Of a stretch of DNA of 64,000 nt, positions 52,696 through 61,710 are shown piece by piece. This stretch comes from Bosea sp. Tri-49. GTDB lineage: Bacteria > Pseudomonadota > Alphaproteobacteria > Rhizobiales > Beijerinckiaceae. Positions within the stretch are counted from its first letter, which is position 1. Each line of letters begins with the position of its first letter. The notes under the pieces were generated by a model. It searched no databases. It saw only the letters and a program-made list of their open reading frames with translations, and had not been told where the DNA came from. The stretch covers positions 3,534,001 through 3,598,000 of the forward strand of contig NZ_CP017946.1 of NCBI RefSeq assembly GCF_003952665.1, given 5' to 3'. Made by a program: the position numbers and the translations under genes.

Positions 52696-53730
52696 TTGCA
52701 AGACGCAACCCCAGCCGCACCGACCATCGCCGAAGTCGCCCGCCTTGCCGGTGTCTCGACGGCGACTGTGTCGCGCGCTTTGGCACAGCCGGAAAAGGTC
52801 AAGGCGCGGACCCGCGAGCGCGTGCTCGAAGCGGTCAAGGCGATCGGCTTCATTCCCAACGCACAGGCGCGCAATCTCCGCCTCCAGGCGACGCGCACCG
52901 TGATCCTGCTGGTGCGCGACATCAGCAACCCGTTCTATCTGGAGATCTACAAGGGCGTCGAAGAGGCGGCGATCGACGCCGGCTACAAGGTGCTGATGGG
53001 CGATGCCCGCGACGATGACGAGCGCATCCTGCGCTATGTCGACATGGTCCGCGAGCGCCATGCCGACGGGCTGATCCTGATGGTCGGCCGCTTTCCCGAG
53101 GCGCTAGCCGCCCGCGGCCGGCTGCCGCCGATCGTGGTCGCCCTGGAGATGCTGCCGGGGCTCAACCTGCCGACAGTCAAGGTCGACAACCACGCTGCGG
53201 CGCGCGCCGCCGTCGCCCATCTCGCAAGGCTCGGCCATCGCCGCATCGCCCATATCGCCGGCCCGATGCCAGACCCGATGAGCCTCGACCGCCGCGACGG
53301 CTATCTCGCCGGCCTCGCCGATGCCGGCATCGCTGCTGATCCGCGTCTCGTCGTCGAGGGCGATTTCGGTCTTGCTGCCGGTCGCGCTGCGATCCGGACG
53401 CTCGACACCCGAGGAGCGGACTACACTGCCGTCTTCGCTGCGAGCGACCAGATGGCGGTCGGCGCCATGGGCGAATTGCGCGCCCATGGCCGCACTGTGC
53501 CCGACGACGTCTCGGTCGTCGGCTTCGACGACATCGTGCTGGCAGAGGCGGTCGAGCCGCAGCTCACCACGGTGCACCAGCCGCGCCGCGAGATCGGCCA
53601 GGCGGCGATGGCGCTGCTGATCGAACAGCTGGCGGGGCGGGGCGACCACCGCGACCTGGTGCTGCCGACGCGATTGGTCGAGCGCGCCTCGGCAGCCGCG
53701 CCACCCAAGCGAACTCACCGGCTAGGATAA
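52696..53730 (+). CDS. LacI family transcriptional regulator
   Basis: TTG 52696 is the favoured start, giving 344 residues with the helix-turn-helix TIAEVARLAGVSTATVSRAL starting about residue 9. TTG 52630 is an alternative that would add 22 residues; neither has a good ribosome site. The hinge (IPNAQARNLRLQATRTVILL) and effector domain (DISNPFYLEIYKGVEEAAID, then VVGFDDIVLAEAVEPQLTTV) are typical. It probably represses the epimerase-transport operon through the palindrome at 46861 and is relieved by a sugar. It ends 2 bases from the convergent kinase gene. Confidence 0.9.
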   Translation: MQDATPAAPTIAEVARLAGVSTATVSRALAQPEKVKARTRERVLEAVKAIGFIPNAQARNLRLQATRTVILLVRDISNPFYLEIYKGVEEAAIDAGYKVLMGDARDDDERILRYVDMVRERHADGLILMVGRFPEALAARGRLPPIVVALEMLPGLNLPTVKVDNHAAARAAVAHLARLGHRRIAHIAGPMPDPMSLDRRDGYLAGLADAGIAADPRLVVEGDFGLAAGRAAIRTLDTRGADYTAVFAASDQMAVGAMGELRAHGRTVPDDVSVVGFDDIVLAEAVEPQLTTVHQPRREIGQAAMALLIEQLAGRGDHRDLVLPTRLVERASAAAPPKRTHRLG

Positions 53731-53732
53731 GC

Positions 53733-55712
53733 TCAGGCGGCAGCCGCCGTCGCGCGCCGTGCCATGGCAGCCGCAACCGCCTTCTCGAGATCGGCCTGCC
53801 AGAACGGCTTGTTCAACCGCAGCACGCCCGACCTGGCGCCGGCTGGCAAATCGGCATAGCCGGTCGCGAGAATCACCGGCAGGGCCGGCCAGCGCTCGCC
53901 GACCTCTGCGATAAGCTGCGCGCCGGTCATCTGCGGCATGGCGTGGTCGGTGATCAGCAGGTCGATGGCTTCCCCGCCTTCCAGAGCCGCCAGCGCCTCC
54001 CGACCCGAGCTGGCCTCGATGACCCTGTGGCCGAGATCCTCGAGCAGAGCCGTGGTGTTCATCAGCACGAGCGCATCGTCGTCGACCGCCAGAACAGTGA
54101 GCGGTCGCGGCGCCATGTCGGCTTCGGTCTTTGGCTCGACTGGCCTTGGCGCAGGTTCGGCTGCAATGGCTGCGGTCGCAGCCGGCAGCCAGATCTCCAC
54201 CGTGGTCCCTTGCCCGAGCCGGCTGTCGAGCAATAGCCGGCCACCAAGCTGCTCGGCCATGCCATGCACCATCGAGAGGCCTAAACCCGTGCCCTTGCCC
54301 ACGCCCTTAGTGGTGAAGAACGGCTCGGTCGCCTGGGCGAGCGTTCTGGCATCCATCCCGCTGCCGGTGTCGCCTACCGAAAGGCGGACATAACGTCCTG
54401 CCGGCAAGCCGATCCTGTGCCCGCTGCCGACCCGCTCATTGCTACCTCTGATCCGCAGCACGCCACCCTCCGGCATGGCGTCGCGAGCATTGACGGCGAG
54501 ATTGAGCACGGCGGTTTCGAGCTGGTTGGGATCGGCGGCAGCCATGACGAGATCGGCCGGAAAATCCGTCTCGATCCGGATCAGCGGCCCCAGCGAGCGC
54601 TGCAGGAGGTCCCCCATCTCGGCAACCAGAACGTCGACCGCCACGGGCTTCAATTCGAGCTCCTGCTTGCGGGCGAAGGAGAGCATGCGCTGCGTCAGGG
54701 AGATGCCCCGGCTCGCCCCCTTGATCGCATTGTCGATCAGGCCGAGCTGGCGTTCGTCGCCGATCTGGCGACGAACGAGTTCGAGGCTCCCGAGCACGGC
54801 CGTGAGCAGGTTGTTGAAGTCATGCGCCACACCGCCGGTGAGCTGGCCGAGCGCCTCGATCTTCTGCGCCTGGAACAGCGCCTCGCGCGCCGCATCAAGC
54901 TCGGCCTGGACCTTGTGGCGCTCGGTGAGATCGCGGGTGATCTTGGCGAAGCCGATGATCTCACCGCCATCGTCGCGGATCGGGTCGATGACGACATGCG
55001 CCCAGAACGCCTCGCCGTTCTTGCGCAGGCGCCAGCCCTCCTTCTCGAAGCTGCCATTGTCGATGGCGGTCTGCAAGGCGCGCTCGGGCTCGCCATTGGC
55101 GCGGTCTGCGGGCTGATAGAACAACGAGAAATGCCGGCCGACGATCTCGTCAGGGCAATAGCCCTTGATCCGCTGCGCTCCGGCATTCCAGTTCGTGACC
55201 ACGCCATCGCGATCGATCATGTAGATCGCATAGTCGGTGACGCCCTGGACGAGCAGGCGGAAACGCTCTTCGCTGCGCCGCAGCGCCTGGTCGGCCTCGC
55301 GCCGCTCGGTCAGGTCCCGCGTGACCTTGGCATAGCCGAGCACCCGGCCGGTCGCCGGGTTGAGGATCGGATCGATGACGACATGAGCCCAGAAGCGGGT
55401 GCCGTCCTTGCGGATGCGCCAGCCTTCCTTCTCGAAGCGTCCCTCTTCGGCGGCTTGGCGCAGCGCGCGCGCCGGCAGCCCAGCAGCCCGGTCCTCCTCG
55501 GTATAGAAGCGCGAGAACGACTGGCCGATAATCTCGTGATCCTCATAACCCTTGAACCGTCGAGCGCCCGGGTTCCAGCTGATCACAATTCCCTGCGGAT
55601 CGAGCATATAGATGGCGTAGTCGGTGACGGACTCCACCAGCAGCCGGTAGCGCTCGGCGGTCACCGGACCTTCCGCAATCTGAAGCACGTTTGGAACCTT
55701 GGCGTCTGACAT
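53733..55712 (-). CDS. hybrid sensor histidine kinase with two PAS domains and receiver
   Basis: ATG 55712 gives 659 residues; the open frame continues upstream to 55814 without protein-like content. The two PAS domains (about residues 20-140 and 148-268) are clear tandem copies, with the block FEKEGWR and WAHVVIDPI repeated in each. The HisKA phospho-His is about residue 297 (GQLTGGVAHDFNNL), followed by the HATPase domain and a receiver domain whose acceptor is about Asp589 (DLLITDHAMPQMTG). No membrane segment is visible, so it is a cytoplasmic sensor. Its signal and output are unknown; no response regulator lies adjacent. Confidence 0.93.
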   Translation of the reverse strand: MSDAKVPNVLQIAEGPVTAERYRLLVESVTDYAIYMLDPQGIVISWNPGARRFKGYEDHEIIGQSFSRFYTEEDRAAGLPARALRQAAEEGRFEKEGWRIRKDGTRFWAHVVIDPILNPATGRVLGYAKVTRDLTERREADQALRRSEERFRLLVQGVTDYAIYMIDRDGVVTNWNAGAQRIKGYCPDEIVGRHFSLFYQPADRANGEPERALQTAIDNGSFEKEGWRLRKNGEAFWAHVVIDPIRDDGGEIIGFAKITRDLTERHKVQAELDAAREALFQAQKIEALGQLTGGVAHDFNNLLTAVLGSLELVRRQIGDERQLGLIDNAIKGASRGISLTQRMLSFARKQELELKPVAVDVLVAEMGDLLQRSLGPLIRIETDFPADLVMAAADPNQLETAVLNLAVNARDAMPEGGVLRIRGSNERVGSGHRIGLPAGRYVRLSVGDTGSGMDARTLAQATEPFFTTKGVGKGTGLGLSMVHGMAEQLGGRLLLDSRLGQGTTVEIWLPAATAAIAAEPAPRPVEPKTEADMAPRPLTVLAVDDDALVLMNTTALLEDLGHRVIEASSGREALAALEGGEAIDLLITDHAMPQMTGAQLIAEVGERWPALPVILATGYADLPAGARSGVLRLNKPFWQADLEKAVAAAMARRATAAAA

Positions 55713-55779
55713 GTCGAACGCGCTGAACGCGGCACTTCGGAAAAGGTTCCCGGTGGAACAAAGAAAAATTGACCTATGG

Positions 55780-56664
55780 TCAGCGCGCGGGCTTCGGCGA
55801 GACCAGAATCGCACCCGAAGCCGCGACGACGAGCACCAGTCCGAGCCAGTCGCTCGTCGCCGGGCGTTCGCCGAGCAGAAGGACAGAACCCAGTGCCCCG
55901 ACCGCCGGAACCATCAGCGTGCCGAGGCTGGCGATGCCGGCGGGGAGCCGGGCGATCACGGTGAACCAGAGGAAATACGCGAGCGCCTGCGCGCCAAGGA
56001 TATGGAAGGTGAGCGCGGCCGCGACCGGAGGCGACAGCGTCTTTGGAACTGGCAGGCCTTCGAAAATCAGCATGCCGATGCCGGCAGTGGCGCCACCGAT
56101 CAGCAATTGCCAGGCGGCGATCGCCAGCGTCGGCGCCGCGACCGGCCAGCGCTTGGTGATGATGGTGCCCAGCGCCCAGCTGACGCTGGCGAGCAAAGCG
56201 AGGGCGAGCCCCGGTGAGAGCTGGCCCGCTTGGATCAGCGGCAGGCCAAGACAGAGCAATCCGGCAATGCCCAACCCCAAGCCGATCAGCCGCGGGCGGT
56301 CGAAGCGTTCGCCCAGCACCGGCCAGGCCATCAGTGTCGCCCAGACCGGCATGGTGAAGGTCAGGATCGCGGCACGCGAAGTCGGCGCCATCAACTGCGC
56401 GAAGGCGAGCAGGATATTGAAGGCGGCGATCGAGAGGATGCCGGCGACGACCAGCCTCGGCCAATGCGCCGCGGGCACCTTGAGACTGACGCCCCGCGCC
56501 AGAGCGACCGCGACCAGAGCGAGGCCGGCGAAGGTCATGCCGCCGGCCCGCAAGGTCCAGGGCGCGATCTCGGTTAGCGAGATCCGGACCGCCGGCCAGT
56601 TGAAGCCCCAGAGCAGCCCGAGCAGCGGGACGAGCAGGAGCGAGCGGGCGGGAAGAGGCAGCAT
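55780..56664 (-). CDS. EamA family (DMT) transporter
   Basis: This 294-residue protein has ten predicted membrane segments in two EamA repeats (opening LLVPLLGLLWGFNWPAVRIS and, in the second half, LALLASVSWALGTIITKRWP). EamA proteins export amino acids or other small metabolites. It is 90 bases from the M20 gene and on the same strand, so it may be cotranscribed with it. That gap holds an imperfect inverted repeat (GCTGGATGC and GCGTCCAGC). The substrate is unknown. Confidence 0.9.
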   Translation of the reverse strand: MLPLPARSLLLVPLLGLLWGFNWPAVRISLTEIAPWTLRAGGMTFAGLALVAVALARGVSLKVPAAHWPRLVVAGILSIAAFNILLAFAQLMAPTSRAAILTFTMPVWATLMAWPVLGERFDRPRLIGLGLGIAGLLCLGLPLIQAGQLSPGLALALLASVSWALGTIITKRWPVAAPTLAIAAWQLLIGGATAGIGMLIFEGLPVPKTLSPPVAAALTFHILGAQALAYFLWFTVIARLPAGIASLGTLMVPAVGALGSVLLLGERPATSDWLGLVLVVAASGAILVSPKPAR

Positions 56665-56754
56665 GAGGCGACTATGCGGGAGGATGCGTTGGCGACGTCA
56701 TGCCATTTCGATGGAAGCTGGATGCACGACAGGCGGGCGTCCAGCCTGCCTCGT

Positions 56755-58044
56755 TCAGCCGGCGACCGGCTCGACGCCGCACCATTCGGCGACGAAGAGC
56801 GCCATGGTGCCGGTGATGCGCTTCAGCGACGCGAGACTGACGCGCTCGTCGAAGGCGTGGATGTTCTGCGAGATCGGCCCATAGCAGAGCGCCGGCACCT
56901 TGTCGTAGAGCGCATAGACGCGGGTATCGAGATAGCCTGGGGTCATGAAGCTCTTCAGCGGCTTGCCGGTCGAGCCCTGATGGGCGCGGCCAAGCACGGC
57001 TTCCGCCTCGCTGCCGGGTGCGAGCACATAGCCCTCTGACCAGAAGCCGTTGAAGACAACCTTGGGCGGGTTGTTCGAGAGGAAATTGTCGGTGCGCGCG
57101 AAGGTAAGCACCTTCGCCTCGATGCGCTTGCCGAGCTCGGCGGCGGACATGCCGGGATAGAGACCGATCCGGCAGTCGACCTTGCACCAGCACGGCACCG
57201 AGGAGGCCCAGTCGCCGCCCTCGATCTTGCCGATGTTGAGATTGATCGGGTGTGCGATCTCCGCGAAATGCTCCCGTCCGGACTTCTCGCGATTGAGTTC
57301 CTCCTCGAGCTCGCGCAGCGCGCCGACGACGCGATAGGCCGCATCGATGGCATTGGCGCCGACGCCCATCTCGCGGACATGCACCGGCTCGCCACGGACC
57401 TCGAACTGGAACCAGAGCACGCCGGTATTGGCGCGAACCAGCATCTCCTCCTCCGGCTCGGGGATCAGCACGGCATCGGCTTTGTAGCCGCGTAGATGCG
57501 TCATCAGCGCACCGTTGCCGGTCGACTCCTCCTCGACCACAGACTGGACGTAGACGGTCGCCGCCGGCTGCAGGCCGATGCGCGCGAGCGCGTCGAGGCA
57601 GAAGAGGTTGGCCGCGCCGCCGGCCTTCATGTCGGCGCCGCCGCGGCCATAGAGCCAGTCGCCGTCCACGACCGGATCGAAGGGCGGATGCGTCCAGAGC
57701 TCGGCCGGGCCGGTCGGCACCACGTCGACATGGGCCTGCAGGATCAGCGAGCGCCCTTTCTCCTCGCGCGGGTGGTGGATGCCGACGACGATCGGCGCTT
57801 CCGAGTGCGTGTCCGAGAACGGCGCGCCGCCGGGATGGTTGGCGATCGCCTCATGATCCATGGCGAAGCGGTCCATGGTGAAGCCGCGCGCTTTGAGGGC
57901 TCGGAAGACGAAATCCTGAACGGTGTGCTCATCGCCGCGCGTCGAAGGGAAGCGGATCATCTCCTGGGTGAAGGCGATCTGCTCGGCAAAGCCCGCTTCG
58001 ACGGAAGCGAGGATGCGGTCACGCAAGGCGGGATCGAGCGGCAT
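56755..58044 (-). CDS. M20 family deacylase/peptidase (ArgE/DapE-like)
   Basis: This 429-residue zinc enzyme has the M20 motifs: His and Asp in LILQAHVDVVPTG, bridging Asp in GRGGADMKAGG, catalytic Glu pair in QSVVEEESTGNGAL and a later ligand His in GPISQNIHAFDERVS. The middle lid domain lies between about residues 200 and 310. Members hydrolyse N-acyl amino acids or short peptides. It is the next gene after the peptide-type ABC operon on the same strand, so it may process imported peptides or acyl amino acids. Confidence 0.92.
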   Translation of the reverse strand: MPLDPALRDRILASVEAGFAEQIAFTQEMIRFPSTRGDEHTVQDFVFRALKARGFTMDRFAMDHEAIANHPGGAPFSDTHSEAPIVVGIHHPREEKGRSLILQAHVDVVPTGPAELWTHPPFDPVVDGDWLYGRGGADMKAGGAANLFCLDALARIGLQPAATVYVQSVVEEESTGNGALMTHLRGYKADAVLIPEPEEEMLVRANTGVLWFQFEVRGEPVHVREMGVGANAIDAAYRVVGALRELEEELNREKSGREHFAEIAHPINLNIGKIEGGDWASSVPCWCKVDCRIGLYPGMSAAELGKRIEAKVLTFARTDNFLSNNPPKVVFNGFWSEGYVLAPGSEAEAVLGRAHQGSTGKPLKSFMTPGYLDTRVYALYDKVPALCYGPISQNIHAFDERVSLASLKRITGTMALFVAEWCGVEPVAG

Positions 58045-58085
58045 GGCTGGGGTCTCCGGTCACATAGACGAGTGTTTCGCTGGCT

Positions 58086-58177
58086 CGTCATGGTCGGGCT
58101 TGACCCGACCATCTCGGAAACCAGCTATCTGGTCACGAGATTCTCGGGTCTGCGCTGCGCTCCGCCCGAGAATGACG
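58086..58177. repeat. composite palindromic REP-like element, copy 1
   Basis: The 92-base element holds two palindromes. The first is CGTCATGGTCGGGC-TTG-ACCC-GACCATC-like (58086-58113) and the second pairs ATTCTCGGG with CCCGAGAAT (58140-58173) around a GCGCTGCGCT core. An inverted second copy lies at 61616-61692. The outer ends, CGTCATG and GAATGACG, are shared. It sits in the gap between the ATPase gene (ends 58184) and the M20 gene (starts 58044). Confidence 0.85.
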
Positions 58178-58183
58178 CATGGC

Positions 58184-59794
58184 TCACCGCCCGAACCGCT
58201 CCCCGCCCGGGACGGCGGCGAGCAGTTGGCGGGTGTAGGCGTGCTGGGGGGCGGCGAAGAGCGCTGCGGTCGGACCGCTCTCGACGATCTTGCCGCGCTG
58301 CATCACCGCGATCTTGTCGCAGATCTGCGCGGCAACGCGCAGGTCGTGGGTGACGAACAGGATCGCGAGGCCGAGCCGCTGCTGGATGTCCTTGATCAGC
58401 GTCAGGATCTGCGCCTGTACGGAGACGTCGAGCGCCGAGACCGCCTCGTCCGCGACGAGCACGTCCGGCTCGAGCGCGAGCGCGCGGGCGATGCCGATGC
58501 GCTGGCGCTGGCCGCCGGAGAATTCGTGCGGATAGCGGTCGATCGCATTGGCGGAGAGCCCGACCAGCTCGAGCAGCTCCTTCGCCCGCGCCAGCGCGTC
58601 CTTGCGTGACGTGCCGTGCGCGACCGGCCCGTCCGAGATGATCCGCCCGACAGTCTGGCGCGGGTTGAGCGAGGCGAACGGGTCCTGGAAGACCATCTGG
58701 ATGCGCTTGCGATGCGGGCGCAGCGCCGCGACGCTGAGGTCGGTGATGGTGAGATCACCGAGGACGATGCGGCCTGAATCCGGCTCGATCAGGCGCAGGC
58801 AGCAGCGCCCGACCGTCGACTTGCCCGAACCGGACTCGCCGACGAGCCCGAGCGTCTCGCCCCTGGCCAGGGTGAAGCTGACATCGTCGGCCGCCCTGAC
58901 CTCACGGCCCGGGCGGAAAAAGGCGCGCTTGCGATAGACCTTGCCGAGCTTTTCGACGGTGAGCACCGGCTTGCTCTCCGGCAGCGGCGGCCGCTCCGGC
59001 GGCGTCAGCGAAGGCACGGCGGCGAGCAGCTTCTGCGTATAGGGATGGCGCGGCGAGCCCAGCACCTGATCGACGGTGCCCTCCTCGACCAGAACGCCCT
59101 TCTCCAGCACGGCGATGCGGTCGGCGATCTCGGCGACGACGCCCATGTCGTGGGTGATGAACAAGACCGCCGTGCCATGCTTGTGGCGAAGATTGTCGAG
59201 CAGCTTGAGGATCTGCGCCTGCGTGGTCACGTCGAGCGCGGTGGTCGGCTCGTCGGCGATCAGCAGCTTGGGTTCGAGCGCCAGCGCCATCGCGATCATC
59301 ACACGCTGGCGCTGGCCGCCCGAAAGCTCGTGCGGATAGGCGCGCGCCAGCCGCTCGGGCTCGGGCAGGCCGACCTCGGTCAGCAGCGCCACGGCACGGG
59401 CATAGCGCTCCGGCTTGCTGAGCAACCCGTGCGCCTCGAAGGTCTCGATGATCTGGTCGGCGACGCGCATGACCGGGTTGAGCGAGGTCATCGGCTCCTG
59501 GAAGATCATGCCGACCTCGCGGCCGCGCACGTCCTGCATGGTGTCCTCGGACAGCGCCAGCAGATCGCGGCCGGCGAGTCTGATCGCGCCCGCGACCGGC
59601 TTCACCGCCTTGGGCAGCAAGCCCATCACGGCATGGGCGATCATCGACTTGCCGGAGCCGGATTCGCCGACGACGCAGAGCGTCTCGCCGGGCGCGATGG
59701 CGAGCGTGACATTCTCGACGGCAAAGGGGCGGTCGGCCAGCGACGGCAGAGCGAGCTTGAGGCCTTCGATCGCAAGAACGGGAGCGGCCATCAT
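58184..59794 (-). CDS. dipeptide-type ABC ATP-binding protein, fused DppD-DppF
   Basis: ATG 59794 overlaps the permease stop and gives 536 residues; ATG 59791 is a second option, and a longer upstream frame reads through the permease gene. It has two ABC domains: Walker [10 protein letters not shown] with signature [15 protein letters not shown] and Walker [13 protein letters not shown] (first half), then [24 protein letters not shown] and [12 protein letters not shown] (second half). In the second Walker B, Ala replaces Pro after Glu. It powers the permeases upstream and is a single-chain version of DppDF, common in proteobacteria. Confidence 0.94.
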   Translation of the reverse strand: MMAAPVLAIEGLKLALPSLADRPFAVENVTLAIAPGETLCVVGESGSGKSMIAHAVMGLLPKAVKPVAGAIRLAGRDLLALSEDTMQDVRGREVGMIFQEPMTSLNPVMRVADQIIETFEAHGLLSKPERYARAVALLTEVGLPEPERLARAYPHELSGGQRQRVMIAMALALEPKLLIADEPTTALDVTTQAQILKLLDNLRHKHGTAVLFITHDMGVVAEIADRIAVLEKGVLVEEGTVDQVLGSPRHPYTQKLLAAVPSLTPPERPPLPESKPVLTVEKLGKVYRKRAFFRPGREVRAADDVSFTLARGETLGLVGESGSGKSTVGRCCLRLIEPDSGRIVLGDLTITDLSVAALRPHRKRIQMVFQDPFASLNPRQTVGRIISDGPVAHGTSRKDALARAKELLELVGLSANAIDRYPHEFSGGQRQRIGIARALALEPDVLVADEAVSALDVSVQAQILTLIKDIQQRLGLAILFVTHDLRVAAQICDKIAVMQRGKIVESGPTAALFAAPQHAYTRQLLAAVPGGERFGR

Positions 59795-60627
59795 TCCCTC
59801 TCCCGGGCAAGGCGCGGGTTCAGCGCGTCGTTCAGTCCCTCGCCGGCGAGGTTGAGCGCCAGCACGGTCAGGAAGATCGCGACGCCCGGGAAGAAGCTGA
59901 TCCACCAGGCGTCGAGCAGGCGCGTGCGACCGGCGCCGACCATGTAGCCCCAGCTCATCAGATTGGGATCGCCAAGGCCGAGGAAGGACAGCGAGGATTC
60001 GAGCAGGATCGCCGAGCCGATCATCAGCGAGCCCATGACGATGATCGGCGCGATCGTATTGGGCAGGACCTGGCTCCAGATGATGCGCGCGGTCGGCTGG
60101 CCGATGGTGATCGCGGCCTGGACGTATTCGCGCGTTTTCAGCGAGAGCACCTCGCCGCGCACCAATCGCGCCACGGGCGGCCAACTGACCACGCCGATGG
60201 CGAGTACGATCGAGCCAAGCTTCGGTTGCAGGATCGCGACCAGCACGATGGCGAGCGCAAACGACGGAATGGTCTGGAAGAATTCGGTGAAGCGCATCAG
60301 CGCATCGTCGACGATCCCGCCGGCATAGCCGGCGATGGCGCCGAGCGGCACCCCGATCAAGAGCGCGACAATCGTCGAGACCAGCCCGATCGTCAGCGAG
60401 ACGCGGGCGCCATGCGCCAGGCCCGAGGCGATGTCGCGCCCGAGCGTGTCAGTGCCCAGCGGGAAACGGTCCATCACGAAGGGCGCGAGGAAGGGTCGCG
60501 CCACCGTGCGCCAGGGCGATTGCTGATAGAGCGAGGGCGCGAGGATGGCGAAGAGCACCACCACGACCAGGATGGTAAGGCCGATCAGGGCGCCGCGATT
60601 GCGGGCGAAGCGCTTGAGGAAGTTCAT
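59791..60627 (-). CDS. dipeptide-type ABC transporter permease (DppC-like)
   Basis: This 278-residue protein has the DppC layout with a basic N-terminus, periplasmic loop (FVMDRFPLGTDTLGRDIASG), six membrane segments and the EAA loop YVQAAITIGQPTARIIWSQV. It overlaps the DppB-like gene by 4 bases and the ATPase gene by 4. The GTDTLGRDIASGLAHGARVS block confirms the family. Confidence 0.94.
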   Translation of the reverse strand: MNFLKRFARNRGALIGLTILVVVVLFAILAPSLYQQSPWRTVARPFLAPFVMDRFPLGTDTLGRDIASGLAHGARVSLTIGLVSTIVALLIGVPLGAIAGYAGGIVDDALMRFTEFFQTIPSFALAIVLVAILQPKLGSIVLAIGVVSWPPVARLVRGEVLSLKTREYVQAAITIGQPTARIIWSQVLPNTIAPIIVMGSLMIGSAILLESSLSFLGLGDPNLMSWGYMVGAGRTRLLDAWWISFFPGVAIFLTVLALNLAGEGLNDALNPRLARERE

Positions 60628-61601
60628 GACACCGCCTCGATGCGCGGATCGGCCAGCCGGTAGACGAGATCGGTCAGGATGTTGAAACCGACGACCATGG
60701 CCGAGGATATGAAGAAGACACCGAGCAGCACGGAATAATCGCGCTGCACCAGGGCATCGAACATCAGGCGCCCAATACCAGGCCAGGCGAAGACCGTCTC
60801 GGTCAGCACGGCGCCGCCGACCAGTTGCCCGGCCTGCAGGCCCGCCAGTGTCACCACCGGCAGGATCGCGTTGCGGGCGACATGGCGGCGCGAGATAACG
60901 CCGGGGCTGAGGCCTTTGGCACGCGCAGTCTTGACGAAATCGGCGCCGGCAACCTCGAGCATCGAGGCCCGCATCATCCTTGCGTAAAGCGCGGTGAAGA
61001 ACAGGCCGAGCGTGAGGGCCGGCAGGACGAGATGGCTGGCGATATCGAGCGCGCGGGCGAGCCCGGTATAGTTCGCGCCGATGCTCTCGTAGCCGACATT
61101 GGGTACGAGACCGAGTTTCAGCGAGAAGACGATCTGGCTCATTAGCGCGACCCAGAACAAGGGCGTCGCATAGAAGACCAGCGCCAGAGTGGTGATGACG
61201 CTGTCCTGCCAGCGGCCGGCGCGGCGGGCGGCGAGCGCGCCCATCAGGACGCCCAGCCCCAGCGAGACGAGGAAAGCCGCACCGGTCAGCAGCAGCGTCG
61301 CAGGCAGACGGTCGAGGATCAGGCTCAGCACGCTCTGCTGCTGGCGGTAGCTGAAGCCGAGATCGAAGGTGAGATAGCCCTTGAGATAGACCCAGAGCTG
61401 GGTCAGCAGCGGCTGGTCAAGGCCGAAGCGCTCGCGCAATTGGATCAGCAACTGCTCGTCGGCAGCGCCGGCTTCGCCAGCCAGCACCTGCGCCGGGTCA
61501 CCAGGGGCGGCCCGGATCAGGAAGAAGTTCAGCACCGCGATGGCGAAGAGGACGACGATCCCCTTCGCGAGCCGGCCGGCGAGGAATTGCGCGAGGTTCA
61601 T
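60624..61601 (-). CDS. dipeptide-type ABC transporter permease (DppB-like)
   Basis: This 325-residue protein has the DppB pattern: first membrane segment, the NFFLIRAAPGDPAQVLAGEA block, six membrane segments and an EAA loop FVKTARAKGLSPGVISRRHV. It starts 14 bases from one end of the second REP-like element and is separated by it from the binding-protein gene. The following gene overlaps by 4 bases. Confidence 0.94.
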   Translation of the reverse strand: MNLAQFLAGRLAKGIVVLFAIAVLNFFLIRAAPGDPAQVLAGEAGAADEQLLIQLRERFGLDQPLLTQLWVYLKGYLTFDLGFSYRQQQSVLSLILDRLPATLLLTGAAFLVSLGLGVLMGALAARRAGRWQDSVITTLALVFYATPLFWVALMSQIVFSLKLGLVPNVGYESIGANYTGLARALDIASHLVLPALTLGLFFTALYARMMRASMLEVAGADFVKTARAKGLSPGVISRRHVARNAILPVVTLAGLQAGQLVGGAVLTETVFAWPGIGRLMFDALVQRDYSVLLGVFFISSAMVVGFNILTDLVYRLADPRIEAVS

Positions 61602-61615
61602 TCAGGCTCCGCTGG

Positions 61616-61692
61616 CGTCATTCTCGGGCGAAGCGCAGCGCAGACCCGAGAATCTCTTGCAGGAGATGCTCGGGTCAGGCCCGAGCATGACG
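61616..61692. repeat. composite palindromic REP-like element, copy 2 (inverted)
   Basis: This 77-base copy is the reverse complement of the element at 58086-58177, with the two palindromic blocks conserved and a shorter middle. The right-hand palindrome reads GCTCGGG-tca-ggCCCGAGC, where copy 1 has GGTCGGG and CCCGACC, so the arms changed together and still pair. It lies inside the transport operon, between the binding-protein gene (ends 61711) and the DppB-like gene (starts 61601). Confidence 0.85.
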
Positions 61693-61710
61693 TGATCCTG
61701 TCGGATCACA

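Noticed and set aside
56716..56744. Imperfect inverted repeat between the DMT and M20 genes
   Set aside because: A 9-base stem with a wobble pair and no T run; too weak for a terminator call.
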